From the NCBI RefSeq assembly GCF_030734285.1, contig NZ_CP132294.1, forward strand, positions 2,418,001-2,482,000: 64,000 nt of DNA. Direction: 5' to 3'. Below are positions 1-10,112 of the stretch, piece after piece. The notes under the pieces were generated by a model that worked only from the letters and a program-made list of their open reading frames with translations, ran no database searches and was not told the DNA's origin. Position 1 is the first letter of the stretch. Each line of letters begins with the position of its first letter. The translations under genes and the position numbers were made by a program. Origin of the DNA: Natronococcus sp. AD-5. GTDB taxonomy: Archaea; Halobacteriota; Halobacteria; Halobacteriales; Natrialbaceae.

Positions 1-193
1 CGCGGCCGACCGCCGTCGCGGGAACGGCGCCGCCGTGGGACCGATCGACCAGCCGTTCGTCCTCGAGTTCGGAGAGATCTCGCCGAATGGTCGCCTTCGA
101 GACGTCGAGCTCGTCGGCCAACTCCTCGACGGAGCACCCGTCTCGTTCCGAGACGAGTTCCACGACCGTTCGTTTTCGCTGTTCGGGTAGCAT
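1..193 (-). CDS. glpR: DeoR/GlpR-family transcriptional repressor (N-terminal part, cut by window edge)
   Basis: The ATG at 191-193 opens a frame of 64 residues that runs off the left edge. It begins MLPEQRKRTVVELV and contains a DeoR-type helix-turn-helix, SVEELADELDVSKATIRRDL, followed by the family's RSHGGAV turn. This part is the DNA-binding domain; the sugar-phosphate sensing domain lies outside the window. In haloarchaea such GlpR proteins repress ketohexose or KDG kinases; the target here would be the unseen downstream gene. The symbol is by family resemblance only. The 230 bp upstream, to the end of leuB, is AT-rich and probably holds its promoter. Confidence 0.8.
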   Translation of the reverse strand, partial: MLPEQRKRTVVELVSERDGCSVEELADELDVSKATIRRDLSELEDERLVDRSHGGAVPATAVGR

Positions 194-425
194 GATGTTC
201 GAGGGAGTCTTCGCTATTGCCTGTGTTGTGCTCGTTTTTATTTGTTTATGCCACCTACCCTGATTATTTCTGATTGAAAAGATAGTAAATATCCTGCTAT
301 CGATCGCCACCGGAACTACACTACCCGCCCGCGATCGTGCTACCGGAAACGAGAGTCGGGGATCGCAGTCCGAACGGGTTACCAAACCGCGTCGGAGTCG
401 CTCCCGGTTAGAACCAGACGCTCGC

Positions 426-1406
426 CTAGATGCGATCGATGACCGCGTCCGTCGCGTCCTCGGTGCTCGCGTCGCCGCCGAGGTCCGGCGTTCGCGGCCC
501 GTTCTCGAGCGTCGACTCCACCGCCTCGTGGACCGCCTCGGCCTCGTCGTCGTGGCCGAGGTACTCGAGCAGCATCGCGGCCGAGATGATCGTCGCGGCC
601 GGGTTCGCGATTCCCTCGCCGGCGATGTCGGGTGCGGTGCCGTGGACGGGTTCGAACAGGCCGCGCTCGGGGCCGACGTTCGCGGAGGGCAGCAGGCCGA
701 GGCCGCCGACGAGTCCGGCGGCGAGATCCGAGAGGACGTCGCCCGCGAGGTTCGGACAGACGACGACGTCGAACTGCGTCGGATCGAGACAGACCTTCGT
801 CGCGAAGGCGTCCATCAGCACCTCGTCGGCGTCGACGCCGTTCTCGGCGGCGACGTCGGCGATCGTGTCGCGGAAGACGCCGTCCGTCTCGCGCATGACG
901 TTCGCCTTGTGCGCGATGGTGAACCCGCCGCGGTCGCCCTCCTGTACGTACTCGCAGGCGAACTCGCCGAGCCGACGAGAGGCCGACTGCGTGGTCACGC
1001 GCGTCAGCGTCGCGACGTCCCCCGTCAGGCGATCCTCGTGGCCCGCGTAGACGCCCTCGGTGTTCTCCCGGAGGAAGACGAGATCCGTCTCGGGACGAAC
1101 GGCGTCGATGCCGGGGTAGGCCTTCGCCGGGCGAATGTTGACGAACGAGTCGACGGCCTCGCGAAGCGGCAGGATCACGTCCGCGGCCGTCTCGCCGGCC
1201 GCGCCGAACAGCGTCGCGTCCGCCGACGCCGCGAGGTCGTACGTTTCCTGCGGAAGCGCTTCACCGGTCTTTTCCGCGACCGCGTCGCCGGCCTCGGCCT
1301 CGACGAACTCGAAGTCGATCTCGAGCGCGTCCAGGACGTCGACCGCTGCGGGCGTAACCTCTCGTCCGATTCCGTCGCCGGGAACGACGGCGATCTCGTG
1401 AGTCAT
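426..1406 (-). CDS. leuB: 3-isopropylmalate dehydrogenase
   Basis: 326 residues. It oxidises and decarboxylates (2R,3S)-3-isopropylmalate with NAD in leucine synthesis, in the cytoplasm. The start [14 protein letters not shown] carries the family's GDGIG loop; [10 protein letters not shown] near residue 115, a Lys/Asp substrate region near 155-220 and [12 protein letters not shown] near 255 are diagnostic of the isocitrate/isopropylmalate dehydrogenase family. The ATG at 1404-1406 is the first in the conserved region; the frame stays open far upstream only as a shadow of the protease gene. It lies 107 bp downstream of the protease gene that separates it from leuC-leuD, so it may need its own promoter. 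Confidence 0.95.
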   Translation of the reverse strand: MTHEIAVVPGDGIGREVTPAAVDVLDALEIDFEFVEAEAGDAVAEKTGEALPQETYDLAASADATLFGAAGETAADVILPLREAVDSFVNIRPAKAYPGIDAVRPETDLVFLRENTEGVYAGHEDRLTGDVATLTRVTTQSASRRLGEFACEYVQEGDRGGFTIAHKANVMRETDGVFRDTIADVAAENGVDADEVLMDAFATKVCLDPTQFDVVVCPNLAGDVLSDLAAGLVGGLGLLPSANVGPERGLFEPVHGTAPDIAGEGIANPAATIISAAMLLEYLGHDDEAEAVHEAVESTLENGPRTPDLGGDASTEDATDAVIDRI

Positions 1407-1513
1407 GCCGGACCTTCGCGTCCCCGAGGAAAAGAGGGTATCGAATACCACGAGTACTGCCCGGCAGCGGGACTCGACCGGCGAGTCCGAGAACGGTTCG
1501 ACGATCCCGGCGA

Positions 1514-3805
1514 TCAGGCTCGGGTAAGGCGCGCGACGCCGACCGCGACCATCGCGAACGCCGCAGCCAGCGCCCCGAGGTGCGGCGGCGAGACGCCGGT
1601 ATCCGAGAGCGACGCGGTGACGACCTGGGAGCCCGCACCGACCGCATCGGACTCGACGACGGTCGTCTCGAAGCCTTCGGCGGACACCTCGAGCGAATAC
1701 GACTCGCCCGTTCCGGCGACGACTACCGCGAGCGCGCCGTTCTCGTCCGTTCGTTCCCCCGGCTCGAGCGCGGCCCCGGACGGCCGCTCGATCGAGACGG
1801 ACGCGTTCTCGACCGGCTCTCCCGACTCTGTTTCGACGGCGATCAGGAGCCTCGCGTCGCCCTGCAACTCGAACGCCTCCGCGAGCCGGTCGCGGGCCGC
1901 GGCCGTGACGACCCGTTCGCGCTCGACGTAGCCCGGAGCGGCGACGCGAAGATCGTACTCGCCGCTGGGCACGTGCTCGATCCGATACGTTCCGTCGCCG
2001 GTGTGCTCGGCCGGATACGACCCACGCGTTCCGTTTGCGACGACCGTCCCCGTCTCGACGCCGACCCCGAACTGTTCGTCGGTGAGAGCGATCTCGACCG
2101 ACGCGTCGCCGGCGAGCGCCACGTCGGCGCCGGTCGTCTCGTCCGCCGGGACGCGCATCGTCTCGGTCCTCGGTTCGTAGCCGTCGCGCTCGACCGTAAC
2201 GTCGTATGTCTGGTTCCCGTAGAGTCCGGTGAATTTGAACGCCCCGTTGTCCGCGGTCGTCATCCCGCGTTCGGTGCCGTCCTCGGCGACGGCCGCGACC
2301 GAGGCGTTCGCGAGCGGCTCCCCGGTTACCGTATCCGTGACCGTCCCCTCGAGGGTCGCGTGTTGGCCGGCCGCGTCGATCGCCGCCGCGGCGTCGACGA
2401 CCCCGTGGCCGTACCGGACGTCTCCTCCCTCGCCGTCCGGGACGGTCGCGGTTTCGGCCAGCGCGGTCTCGAGTTCGTCGGGCCCGAGCTCCGCCGCCGT
2501 CGCCGACTGGACGAGCGCGGCCACGCCGCCGACGTACGGGGCCGCCATGCTGGTCCCGCGCTTCGTCTCGTAGCCGCCGGGGACCGTGCTCTCGACGTCG
2601 GTGCCGGGTGCGACGACGGTCGGAACGGTGTACGACGCGGGCCACCGATCCGGCGCGTCGGTCCCCCAGACGTCGCGCGTCTCGATCGTTTCGCCGCCCG
2701 AGAAGTCGGGAACCGAGCCCGACTCGTCCACCGCGCCGACGCTCACCGCGTCGTGGACGTTCCCCGGCGACGTGGAGTTCCCCTCGCCTCCGTTGCCGCT
2801 CGAGGCGACGACGACCGTTCCGGCGTCGGTCGCGGTCTCGATCGCGTCGACCATAGCGGGGCTGTACCCGTTCCAGCCGAGGCTCATCACGATGACGTCG
2901 GCGTCTTCCGCGACGGCCCACTCGATCCCCGCGAGGATGTGGCGCTCGTAGCCGACGCACCGATCTCGCCGGCAGTCGGTCATGACGGCCCCGTGGTAGA
3001 GGTCGGCGTTGGGTGCGACGCCGAGGTGCGTTCCGCTCTCGCCCCCGCCGGCGACGATCCCCGACACGTGCGTTCCGTGGTCGTCGTACGCGGTCGGTTC
3101 GGCCGAAGGAACGTCGCCGAAATCGTTCCACTTCGCGACCTCTAGGTCGGGATGACTTCCGTCGACGCCCGAATCGAGGACGGCGACCGACGACCCCTCG
3201 CCCCTCGTTTGGTAGGCGTCCCAGGCCGACGGGACGCCTATCTGCTCGAGCCCCGGCGCGTAGGTCTCGTTCGACGACCGATTCTCGTCGCCCTCCGCGT
3301 GCGGCTCACTCGTCGTCGAGACGGCGATCTCGCTGTCCGGGTGTATCGAGGTCACCCCCTCGAGGGCCGCCAGTTCCGCGAGGTCCACCCGGTCGACGTC
3401 GACCGTCGCGAGGGCGGCGTTCGTGATCCAGAACTGTCGCTCGACGTCGACGCCGTCGGTCGCGTTCGCGTACCTCTGGAATCGCCGTTGCGTCGCGTCC
3501 GCGTCTGTCCGCTTCGCCGCGGAGTCGTCGCTCGGCGCGCTCGAATCGCCCTCGAACTGAACGATGACGGAGCGTTCGCCGTCGGCGTCCTCGAGTCTCG
3601 GGTCGATCGTCGGCGAGTCTTCCCGAGCGGTCGTCTCGAATGTCGCCACCGACGTGGAACGATCCCCTATCTCGAGTTCGCCGACCCTCTCGGCGGGTAA
3701 CCCGGCGGCCGCCGTCCCCGCCCCTGCAACGAGGGAGAGAACGAGAACCGTAGCCACCAGAACGATGGCGGCCGCTCGGCGTCCACTCATCAGCGGTAGC
3801 GACAT
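1514..3805 (-). CDS. Secreted subtilisin-like serine protease with carboxypeptidase-regulatory-like repeats
   Basis: 763 residues. The N-terminus (about 1-35) is a hydrophobic signal sequence after MSGRR. A peptidase-inhibitor-like propeptide follows (about 75-165). The S8 domain has Asp211 ([10 protein letters not shown]), His243 ([12 protein letters not shown]), oxyanion Asn338 (SSGNGGEGN) and Ser419 ([11 protein letters not shown]), so the triad is complete. Residues 480-730 hold about three beta-sandwich modules of the carboxypeptidase-regulatory type ([17 protein letters not shown] and similar). A C-terminal hydrophobic stretch followed by RLTRA suggests membrane anchoring. A TATA-like box about 29 bp upstream favours the first ATG over the internal one at 3790. 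It sits between leuD and leuB, an unusual position for a halolysin-like extracellular enzyme. Confidence 0.9.
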   Translation of the reverse strand: MSLPLMSGRRAAAIVLVATVLVLSLVAGAGTAAAGLPAERVGELEIGDRSTSVATFETTAREDSPTIDPRLEDADGERSVIVQFEGDSSAPSDDSAAKRTDADATQRRFQRYANATDGVDVERQFWITNAALATVDVDRVDLAELAALEGVTSIHPDSEIAVSTTSEPHAEGDENRSSNETYAPGLEQIGVPSAWDAYQTRGEGSSVAVLDSGVDGSHPDLEVAKWNDFGDVPSAEPTAYDDHGTHVSGIVAGGGESGTHLGVAPNADLYHGAVMTDCRRDRCVGYERHILAGIEWAVAEDADVIVMSLGWNGYSPAMVDAIETATDAGTVVVASSGNGGEGNSTSPGNVHDAVSVGAVDESGSVPDFSGGETIETRDVWGTDAPDRWPASYTVPTVVAPGTDVESTVPGGYETKRGTSMAAPYVGGVAALVQSATAAELGPDELETALAETATVPDGEGGDVRYGHGVVDAAAAIDAAGQHATLEGTVTDTVTGEPLANASVAAVAEDGTERGMTTADNGAFKFTGLYGNQTYDVTVERDGYEPRTETMRVPADETTGADVALAGDASVEIALTDEQFGVGVETGTVVANGTRGSYPAEHTGDGTYRIEHVPSGEYDLRVAAPGYVERERVVTAAARDRLAEAFELQGDARLLIAVETESGEPVENASVSIERPSGAALEPGERTDENGALAVVVAGTGESYSLEVSAEGFETTVVESDAVGAGSQVVTASLSDTGVSPPHLGALAAAFAMVAVGVARLTRA

Positions 3806-3825
3806 TACTCTTGTGGTGATGTTCG

Positions 3826-3842
3826 GTATACTAAATATATTC
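3826..3842 (-). promoter_or_regulatory. TATA-like promoter of the protease gene
   Basis: On the minus strand the AT-rich segment reads ATATATTTAGTATAC and is centred about 29 bp before the ATG at 3805. A second ATATATTTAAG lies just upstream, near 3845-3855. The distance fits a leaderless haloarchaeal transcript, which supports transcription of the protease separately from leuC-leuD. Confidence 0.5.
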
Positions 3843-3963
3843 TCTTAAATATATTCGGGTTCGTGAATCCGCTATCATCACGCTAGTAAATCGATGGACG
3901 CGAGATCGGTCGCACCGCTAGCCAGCGGTCGGTGTGAAAACCCTCGGAAAACGGAAAGGAGTT

Positions 3964-4611
3964 CTATTCGGCTTCGGGAATTGCCCCGTCCTCGACGTAC
4001 GGAAGTACCGCCGCCGTCTGCCGAACCGCACCCGCGTTCGACTTCATCAGCGCCGTCGTGTCCCAGACGCCCTCGACGAGCGCCTTGCGCTGGGCCTCGT
4101 CGACGGTGACGTCGATCGTCTCGCCTCCGTAGGTGACGGTCTCGGCCTCGACGTCGATCCCGAGTTCCTCGTCGGGGTGTTCGTCGACCCAGTCCTGCAG
4201 TTCCCGGATCGTCTCGCCGTCCGCCGTCACGGTCGGGATCCCGAGCGCCAGACAGTTACCCGCGAAGATCTCGGCGAAGCTCTCGCCGATCACGGCGTCG
4301 ATCCCCCAGCGCATCAGCGCCTGGGGGGCGTGCTCGCGCGAGGAGCCACAGCCGAAGTTCGAGTTGACGACCATCACCGAGGAGTCCCGGAACCGGTCCT
4401 CGTTCATCGGGTGGTCCTTGGGATCGTCGTTCTCGTCGAACCGGAGATCGAAGAACGCGAACTCGCCGAGGCCGTCGAAGGTGACGACCTTCATGAACCG
4501 CGCGGGGATGATCTGGTCGGTGTCGACGTCGTTACCCCGGATCGGGATACCGGAGCCGGAGACGGAGTCGACTTCGGGGATCTCCACCTCGCCGCTGTCG
4601 TTCGAACTCAC
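3964..4611 (-). CDS. leuD: 3-isopropylmalate dehydratase small subunit
   Basis: 215 residues. With LeuC it isomerises 2- to 3-isopropylmalate in leucine synthesis. The aconitase swivel domain is clear: [15 protein letters not shown] near residue 27 and [15 protein letters not shown] near 93. The start overlaps the leuC stop by 4 bp (ATGA type), indicating translational coupling. It is the last gene of the contiguous ilv-leu operon; the next minus-strand gene is the protease, beyond a 158-bp AT-rich gap. Length is typical of archaeal LeuD proteins. Confidence 0.95.
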   Translation of the reverse strand: MSSNDSGEVEIPEVDSVSGSGIPIRGNDVDTDQIIPARFMKVVTFDGLGEFAFFDLRFDENDDPKDHPMNEDRFRDSSVMVVNSNFGCGSSREHAPQALMRWGIDAVIGESFAEIFAGNCLALGIPTVTADGETIRELQDWVDEHPDEELGIDVEAETVTYGGETIDVTVDEAQRKALVEGVWDTTALMKSNAGAVRQTAAVLPYVEDGAIPEAE

Positions 4612-6029
4612 GCCAGCGTCACCTCCTTCAGGTCGCGTACGTCAGAGACTTCCCCGGTGATCGCCGCCGCGGCGACCATCCGCGGGTTCATTAGGACGGT
4701 GCGACCGTCCTTGCTCCCCTGCCGACCGACGAAGTTCCGGTTCGAGGAGGACGCGCAGGCCTCGTCGCCCTCGAGCTGGTCCTCGTTCATGCCGAGACAC
4801 ATCGAGCAGCCGGCGTTGCGCCAGTCGAAGCCGGCCTCCTCGAAGACGTCCTTCAGGCCTTCCTCCTCGGCGGCATCCTGGACGCGCTGGCTGCCGGGGA
4901 CGACCATCGCGCGGACGTCCGGGTGGACCTCGCGGCCCTCGACGATCCGGGCGGCCCGTCGCAGGTCGGGCAGGCGAGCGTTGGTACAGGAGCCGAGGAA
5001 GGCCACGTCGATGTCGTACCCTTCCATCGTCTCGCCGGGCCCGACCCGCATGTGCTCCTGGGCGCGTCGGGCGGTGTCCCGCTTGTCCTCGGGCAAGTCC
5101 TCGGGCGCCGGAATCGGGTCGGTGATGCCGATCCCCTGACCCGGGGTCGTGCCCCAGGTGACGACCGGCTCGAGTTCGTCGGCGTCGATCGTGACGACGT
5201 CGTCGTACTCCGCGTCCTCGTCCGATTTGATCGACTCCCAGTACGGCTTCAGTTCCTCGAACTTCTCGGGGTTTTCCCGGAAGTAATCGGTCTCCTCGAG
5301 CCACTCGTAGGTGGTCTCGTCGGGGTTGACGTAGCCCGCGCGGGCGCCGCCCTCGATCGACATGTTGCAGATCGACATCCGACCCTCCATCCCCAGCGAC
5401 TCGATGGCCTCGCCGGCGTACTCGTAGACGTAGCCGACGCCGCCCTCGGTGCCGAGACGGCGGATGATCTCGAGGATGACGTCCTTCGCCTCGACGCCGT
5501 CGCCGAGTTCGCCGTCGACCTGAATCTTGCGGACCTGCTGTTTCTCGAACGCGAGGGTCCCCGTCGCCAGCACGTCCCGGATCTGGCTGGTACCGATTCC
5601 GAACGCGAGCGCGCCGAACGCGCCGTGGGTCGACGTGTGGGAGTCGCCGCAGACGATCGTCTTGCCGGGCTGGGTGAGTCCCTGCTCCGGGCCGACGACG
5701 TGGACGATCCCCTGGTCGCCGCTGGTCGGATCCGAGAAGTCGATCCCCGCCTCGCGGACGTTTTCCTCGAGTTCGCTCATCATCTCCTCGGCGGCGTCCT
5801 CCTCGTAGGGTCGGGACTGATCCGCCGTCGGAATGATGTGGTCGACCGTCGCGTGCGTGAGTTCGGGGTAGGCGACCTCGAGGTCGCGCTCGCGGAGCAT
5901 CCCGAACGCCTGCGGGCTGGTCACCTCGTGGATGAGGTGGAGGCCGACGAACAGCTGGTCCTGCCCGGTCGGCAGCGTCGTCACCTTGTGGTGGTCCCAG
6001 ACCTTGTCGTACAGCGTTCCCTCGCTCAT
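4608..6029 (-). CDS. leuC: 3-isopropylmalate dehydratase large subunit
   Basis: 473 residues. It is the [4Fe-4S] cluster-bearing partner of LeuD. The cluster cysteines are visible in [12 protein letters not shown] near residue 347 and in [11 protein letters not shown] near 407-410, and the substrate region [13 protein letters not shown] lies near 131. The N-terminus [16 protein letters not shown] is standard for the aconitase family. It overlaps the small upstream gene by 4 bp and leuD by 4 bp, so the three are probably translated in a coupled way. Confidence 0.95.
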   Translation of the reverse strand: MSEGTLYDKVWDHHKVTTLPTGQDQLFVGLHLIHEVTSPQAFGMLRERDLEVAYPELTHATVDHIIPTADQSRPYEEDAAEEMMSELEENVREAGIDFSDPTSGDQGIVHVVGPEQGLTQPGKTIVCGDSHTSTHGAFGALAFGIGTSQIRDVLATGTLAFEKQQVRKIQVDGELGDGVEAKDVILEIIRRLGTEGGVGYVYEYAGEAIESLGMEGRMSICNMSIEGGARAGYVNPDETTYEWLEETDYFRENPEKFEELKPYWESIKSDEDAEYDDVVTIDADELEPVVTWGTTPGQGIGITDPIPAPEDLPEDKRDTARRAQEHMRVGPGETMEGYDIDVAFLGSCTNARLPDLRRAARIVEGREVHPDVRAMVVPGSQRVQDAAEEEGLKDVFEEAGFDWRNAGCSMCLGMNEDQLEGDEACASSSNRNFVGRQGSKDGRTVLMNPRMVAAAAITGEVSDVRDLKEVTLA

Positions 6030-6355
6030 ACGTCGGCGTCTCCCCGTTCGCGACCGTGTTCGTGTCCGCGTTCGAAGACCTCGTTCGCGTCCTCGGCGCC
6101 GTCCGGCGGCGTGTGGCTCACGTCCTCCATCGTCCGGTTTCCGGAACGGTCGACCGGATCCGTCGCCGCCGGCTGCCGGTCGGAAGACCGGTGACCGTCC
6201 GACGCTTGGTCCGAGGACCGCGGCCGACCGCCGTCGGCTACGATGGTCGAACCGCGATTGAACAGACGGCCCGCCGTCTCTCCGGTGTAAGGGTTCGTGT
6301 GGCTGACGTCCCCCATCGACTGTTCGTTCGTGTGCTGGTTGTTCGATCGTGTCAT
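6026..6355 (-). CDS. Small conserved-type protein between ilvC and leuC, with an internal duplication
   Basis: 109 residues from the ATG at 6353-6355, one base after the ilvC stop; its end overlaps leuC by 4 bp. Two copies of one motif are visible: [19 protein letters not shown] followed by NRG near residues 14-35, and [19 protein letters not shown] followed by ERG near 76-97. About 12 of 22 positions match. The linker is polar and low in complexity. There is no signal peptide or membrane segment. I do not recognise a family. Its tight spacing inside the branched-chain operon implies co-expression and perhaps a role with IlvC or LeuCD, but that is inference. A longer upstream extension is possible but would overlap ilvC. 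Confidence 0.8.
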   Translation of the reverse strand: MTRSNNQHTNEQSMGDVSHTNPYTGETAGRLFNRGSTIVADGGRPRSSDQASDGHRSSDRQPAATDPVDRSGNRTMEDVSHTPPDGAEDANEVFERGHEHGRERGDADV

Positions 6356-6356
6356 A

Positions 6357-7415
6357 TTAGTCCGCTTGCACTCGCGTTCGTTCCTCGTCGTCTTCCTCTT
6401 CGGTTTCCTGTTCCGCTTCCCAGGCGAACAGCCCGCGGAGGCGCTCGCCGACCTCCTCGATCTCATGGTTCTTCTCGGCCTGGTTGAGCTGCGTGTAGAC
6501 GGGTCGGTTCGCCTGGTTCTCGGCGATCCACTCGGTGGCGAACTCGCCGTTCTGGACCTGCTCGAGCACCTCCTCCATGTTCTCGCGGGCCTGGTCGTCG
6601 ACGACGGCCTCGCCGCGGGTGAGTCCGCCGTACTCGGCGGTGTCGGAGACCGAATCCCACATCCCGCCGAGTCCGTCTTCGTACATCAGGTCGACGATGA
6701 GCTTCATCTCGTTCAGGCACTCGAAGTAGGCCATCTCGGGACTGTAGCCGGCGTCGACCAGCGTCTCGTAGCCGGCCTTGATCAGTTCCGTGACGCCGCC
6801 ACAGAGGACGGCCTGCTCGCCGAAGAGGTCCGTCTCCGTTTCCTCGCGGAACGTCGTCTCGACGACGCCCGCGCGGGCGCAGCCGATCCCCTTCGCGTAC
6901 GCCAGCGCGCGCTCTTTCGCGTCGCCGGTCGCGTCCTGGTAGACCGCGAGCAGTCCCGGCGTCCCCTCGCCGTTCTCGTAGTTCCGGCGGACGAGGTGAC
7001 CCGGCGACTTCGGCGCGATCATCGTCACGTCGATGTCCTCCGAGGGCTGGATCTGGTTGTAGTGGATGTTGAACCCGTGGGCGAACTGCAGCGTGTCGCC
7101 GGCCTCGAGTTCGTCCTCGATCTGCTCGTAGACGTGGGGCTGGACCGTGTCGGGGACCAGCATCGAGACGACGTCCGCCCGGGCGGCCGCCTCGACCGGC
7201 GTCGCGACCTCGAGCCCGTCGGCTTCGGCCGCGTCCCGCGAGGAGGAGTCCTCGCGCAGGCCGACGACCACGTCGACGCCGCTCTCGTGGAGATTGAGCG
7301 CGTGCGCGTGGCCCTGGCTGCCGTAGCCGAGGACGGCGACGGTTACGTCGCCGAGGTAGGATTCGTCTGCGTCCGATTCGTAGTAGATCTCGGTGGTGAA
7401 TTCGTCTTCAGTCAT
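6357..7415 (-). CDS. ilvC: Ketol-acid reductoisomerase (NADP+)
   Basis: 352 residues, a class I KARI. It isomerises and reduces acetolactate or acetohydroxybutyrate in valine, leucine and isoleucine synthesis. [19 protein letters not shown] near residue 29 is the Rossmann dinucleotide loop. [20 protein letters not shown] near 132, and [19 protein letters not shown] near 190 with its Mg-binding Asp/Glu, are family signatures. The C-terminal acidic tail (about 320-352) is typical of haloarchaea. The start lies 8 bp inside the end of ilvN; the next gene begins within 2 bp of its stop. Confidence 0.96.
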   Translation of the reverse strand: MTEDEFTTEIYYESDADESYLGDVTVAVLGYGSQGHAHALNLHESGVDVVVGLREDSSSRDAAEADGLEVATPVEAAARADVVSMLVPDTVQPHVYEQIEDELEAGDTLQFAHGFNIHYNQIQPSEDIDVTMIAPKSPGHLVRRNYENGEGTPGLLAVYQDATGDAKERALAYAKGIGCARAGVVETTFREETETDLFGEQAVLCGGVTELIKAGYETLVDAGYSPEMAYFECLNEMKLIVDLMYEDGLGGMWDSVSDTAEYGGLTRGEAVVDDQARENMEEVLEQVQNGEFATEWIAENQANRPVYTQLNQAEKNHEIEEVGERLRGLFAWEAEQETEEEDDEERTRVQAD

Positions 7416-8070
7416 CGTCTGTTGGTTGGGTGAATTGCTGCGTCTGGTTCGCCTCGGCGGCGGACGATTCCGTCGGCGGCGCCGCGGTGTCGTCGGTGCC
7501 GCGGGCGAGCGCCGTCGTGCCGGTCCGAGCGATCTCGCGGATGCCGAACTGGCCGAACGTCTCGATCGCGGCCTCGATCTTCTGGCGGGCGCCGGTGATC
7601 TCGAAGGTCGCCGTCTCGGGGCTCGAGTCGACGGTCTTCGCGTCGTACATGTCCGCGACGGCCGCGACCCGGTCGGGGCGCTCGGCGTTGACCTTCACGA
7701 GCGCCAGCTCCCGGCGCATCGCGTCGGGCTCGAGTTCCCGCACGGCGATGACCGGCAGCAACTTCCGCAGCTGCTTTTTGACCTGATCGATGCCGGGATC
7801 GGGCTCCTCGACGACGAGGGTGATCCGGGCGCGTCCGTCCTCGGCGGTCGGCCCGACGGTCAGGCTCTCGATGTTGAACTGCCGCCTCGAGAACAGTCCC
7901 GAGACGTCCGAGAGCACGCCGGGCTCGTGTTCGACCAGCACCGAGATGACGGTGCGCCGGGGCTCGCGTTTCGCTTCGATCTCCGGATCGATGCGGATCC
8001 CCTGCTTGTTGCGCCGCCCGGCCGGCGTCGGTCGCTCCTCGGGGGCCGGTCCGTCGAGCCCGTGAGTCAT
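7408..8070 (-). CDS. ilvN: Acetolactate synthase regulatory (small) subunit
   Basis: 220 residues. An ACT domain begins near residue 38 ([20 protein letters not shown], then [11 protein letters not shown]), followed by the C-terminal small-subunit domain, where [19 protein letters not shown] lies near 127. It confers valine feedback control on the IlvB catalytic subunit. The ATG at 8068-8070 overlaps the ilvB stop by 4 bp. The N-terminal 35 residues and the C-terminal Gln/Thr-rich tail are extra to the bacterial core and look disordered. Confidence 0.93.
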   Translation of the reverse strand: MTHGLDGPAPEERPTPAGRRNKQGIRIDPEIEAKREPRRTVISVLVEHEPGVLSDVSGLFSRRQFNIESLTVGPTAEDGRARITLVVEEPDPGIDQVKKQLRKLLPVIAVRELEPDAMRRELALVKVNAERPDRVAAVADMYDAKTVDSSPETATFEITGARQKIEAAIETFGQFGIREIARTGTTALARGTDDTAAPPTESSAAEANQTQQFTQPTDDD

Positions 8071-9878
8071 AGTTGATCCTCCGTCAGCGCGAACTGCCCG
8101 TTGTCGCCGCCGCTCGGCACCATCGGGTAGACGTTCGCCTGCGGATCGATGTGGACGTCGATCACCGAGGGACCGTCGTACGCCAGCGCGTCGTCGATGG
8201 TGTCGGCGACCTCGTCGTAGTCGTCGATCCGGAAGCCGGCCGCGCCGAACGCCTCGGCGAGCTTGTCGAACTCGGGCATCCAGCCGTAGTCCGACGCGGA
8301 GTGACGGCCGTCGAAGAAGGCGTCCTGCCACTGGCGGACCATCCCGATGTACTCGTTGTTGAGCACGGCGACCGTGATGTCCAGGTTCTCGCGGACGGCC
8401 ACGGACAGCCCCTGCAGCGTCATCAGGAACGAGCCGTCGCCGTCGATGCAGACGACCTCCTGGTCGTCGTCGGCCGCGAAGCGAGCGCCGATCGCCGCCG
8501 GCAGCCCGTAGCCCATCGTCCCGAGCCCGTGACTCGAGACCCAGGTCCGGGGCTCGGTGTAGGTCCAGTACTGGCAGGCCCACATCTGGTGCTGGCCGAC
8601 GCCGGTGGTCACGACGGCGCGGTCGCTCGTGGCCTCGTCCAGCGCCTCGACGACGAACTGCGGTTTGATCGGTTCGTCCTCGGGCGCGTCGTAGGCCATC
8701 GAGTAGTCCGACTTCCACTGCTGGCACTGGGCGCGCCACTTCGTGGCCTTCGGCGAGGCGTCGACCGCCTCGGCCAGCTGGGAGACGACGGTTCCGGCGT
8801 CGCCGACCAGCGGGTAGTCCGCGCGGATGTTCTTCGAGATCTCGGCAGGGTCGATGTCGACGTGGATGATCTCCGCGTCGGGCGCGAACGTCTCGATCCC
8901 GCCGGTCAGGCGGTCGTCGAACCGCGTCCCGACCGCGATCATCGTGTCGCAGTGGGTGATCGCCATGTTGGCGTAGCCGGTGCCGTGCATGCCCGCCATC
9001 TCCATCGACAGCTCGTGATCTTCGGGGAACGATCCGATGCCGGGCATCGTCGTGACGACCGGGATCTCGTGCTCGGTCGCGAACTCGCGGCAGGCCTCGC
9101 TGGCCTCGCCCTTGATGACCCCGCCGCCGAGCAGCATGATGGGACGCTGAGCGTTCTCGATCCGTCCGGCCGCGGCGTCGACGGTCTCCGGATCCGCTCG
9201 CTCCTGCACCTCGTAGGTGCGGGGCACCGCGGGCTCGTCGGGCTCGCGGTCGGTCTCGGCGTTGGTGACGTCCTTCGGCAGGTCGACCAGCGTCGGTCCG
9301 GGTCGACCCTCGCGGGCCAGCGCGAACGCCTCGCTGACGTCGGTGCCGACGCGATCCGGCTCGCTCGAGAACGTGTTGTCTTTCGTCACGGGCGTCGTGA
9401 CGCCGGTGGTGTCGGTCTCCTGGAAGGCGTCGTTGCCGACGAACTCCGTGGGAACTTGCCCGGTCAGCGCGACGACCGGGTCCGAGTCCATGTCGGCGTC
9501 GGCCAAGCCGGTGACGAGATTGGTCGCCCCCGGCCCCGACGTGGCGAGACAGATGCCGGGCTCGCCGGAGACGATGCCGTAGGCGTCGGCCGCGTGCGAG
9601 GCGCCCTGTTCGTGGGCCATCGTTACGTGGTGGATCTCGGAGTCGTACAGCGCGTCGTAGACGGGCATGATCGCGCCGCCCTGCACGCCGAAGGCGTGTT
9701 CGACGCCCGCGTTCTCGAGCGCGCGGACGACCGCCTCGGCACCCGTGGTGACGGGGTGCCGTTCGGGTTCGGACTCCGTTTCGGCGGTGGTGTCGGCCGG
9801 CTCCCGCGCGTCGCGGGCCGGGTCCTGATCGTCGTACTGTTCTTCGGTCGCGGTAACCGGTGCTGCGCGTTCGCTCAT
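8067..9878 (-). CDS. ilvB: Acetolactate synthase large (catalytic) subunit
   Basis: 603 residues. This ThDP-dependent enzyme condenses two pyruvates, or pyruvate and 2-oxobutyrate, at the first common step of branched-chain synthesis. The catalytic Glu is in MAHEQGASHAADAYG near residue 88; the ThDP/Mg motif runs from GDGSFLMTLQG to the paired Asn of AVLNNEY near 480-510. The first 45 residues are an acidic extension. A good Shine-Dalgarno-like GAGGT lies about 6 nt before the ATG, unlike the leaderless genes nearby. This agrees with a roughly 210-nt leader that contains an upstream ORF. Confidence 0.96.
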   Translation of the reverse strand: MSERAAPVTATEEQYDDQDPARDAREPADTTAETESEPERHPVTTGAEAVVRALENAGVEHAFGVQGGAIMPVYDALYDSEIHHVTMAHEQGASHAADAYGIVSGEPGICLATSGPGATNLVTGLADADMDSDPVVALTGQVPTEFVGNDAFQETDTTGVTTPVTKDNTFSSEPDRVGTDVSEAFALAREGRPGPTLVDLPKDVTNAETDREPDEPAVPRTYEVQERADPETVDAAAGRIENAQRPIMLLGGGVIKGEASEACREFATEHEIPVVTTMPGIGSFPEDHELSMEMAGMHGTGYANMAITHCDTMIAVGTRFDDRLTGGIETFAPDAEIIHVDIDPAEISKNIRADYPLVGDAGTVVSQLAEAVDASPKATKWRAQCQQWKSDYSMAYDAPEDEPIKPQFVVEALDEATSDRAVVTTGVGQHQMWACQYWTYTEPRTWVSSHGLGTMGYGLPAAIGARFAADDDQEVVCIDGDGSFLMTLQGLSVAVRENLDITVAVLNNEYIGMVRQWQDAFFDGRHSASDYGWMPEFDKLAEAFGAAGFRIDDYDEVADTIDDALAYDGPSVIDVHIDPQANVYPMVPSGGDNGQFALTEDQL

Positions 9879-9997
9879 CGATTACCTCTTGCCGCGTCGG
9901 GGCGGTCCGTTGCTCTGGGTGGTGTCATCTGGTGGATGGCTGCTCGCTCTGAAGCCGATGCGACGAATACGGGCCGGAATCGAGGGAGGAGTAGGTG

Positions 9998-10012
9998 AGG
10001 GGCTAAGCCCCT
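9998..10012 (-). promoter_or_regulatory. Hairpin spanning the stop codon of the ilvB leader ORF
   Basis: On the minus-strand RNA, AGGGGC-UUA-GCCCCU forms a perfect 6-bp stem with a 3-nt loop. The 5' arm covers the last codons of the upstream ORF, and the stop codon begins in the loop. A competing pairing, GUAGG with CCUAC (10010-10014 with 9991-9995), would exclude part of it. No U-tract follows, so a simple intrinsic terminator is not evident. The arrangement would let ribosome position at the Ile/Val codons decide the folding. Confidence 0.5.
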
Positions 10013-10086
10013 ACAATACGGATGCGAGCGAACGCGCTGCCGTCGGCTGCGCGAGCGCGAGCCGATGGTGAAGCGCGATCCGTCAT
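10003..10086 (-). CDS. Candidate ilvB leader peptide (27-codon leaderless upstream ORF)
   Basis: The ATG at 10084-10086 lies about 31 bp downstream of the centre of a TATA-like box, where transcription should start, so it would be the first codon of the ilvB mRNA. The reading is MTDRASPSARARAADGSAF followed by ARIRIVGA and a TAG stop. Three of the last six residues are Ile or Val, products of this operon. The stop lies in a hairpin 124 nt before ilvB. This resembles bacterial ilv leader-peptide attenuators. It is not acidic, so it is unlikely to be a stable haloarchaeal protein; a regulatory role is inferred from position and content only. Confidence 0.45.
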   Translation of the reverse strand: MTDRASPSARARAADGSAFARIRIVGA

Positions 10087-10112
10087 TACTCACCTCGTAG
10101 GTCCGGCGATCG

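Noticed and set aside
426-3131. A 901-codon minus-strand reading frame covering leuB and most of the protease gene
   Set aside because: Only its last 326 codons are LeuB. The upstream part is Arg-rich and lies over the protease gene in another frame, so it is a shadow.
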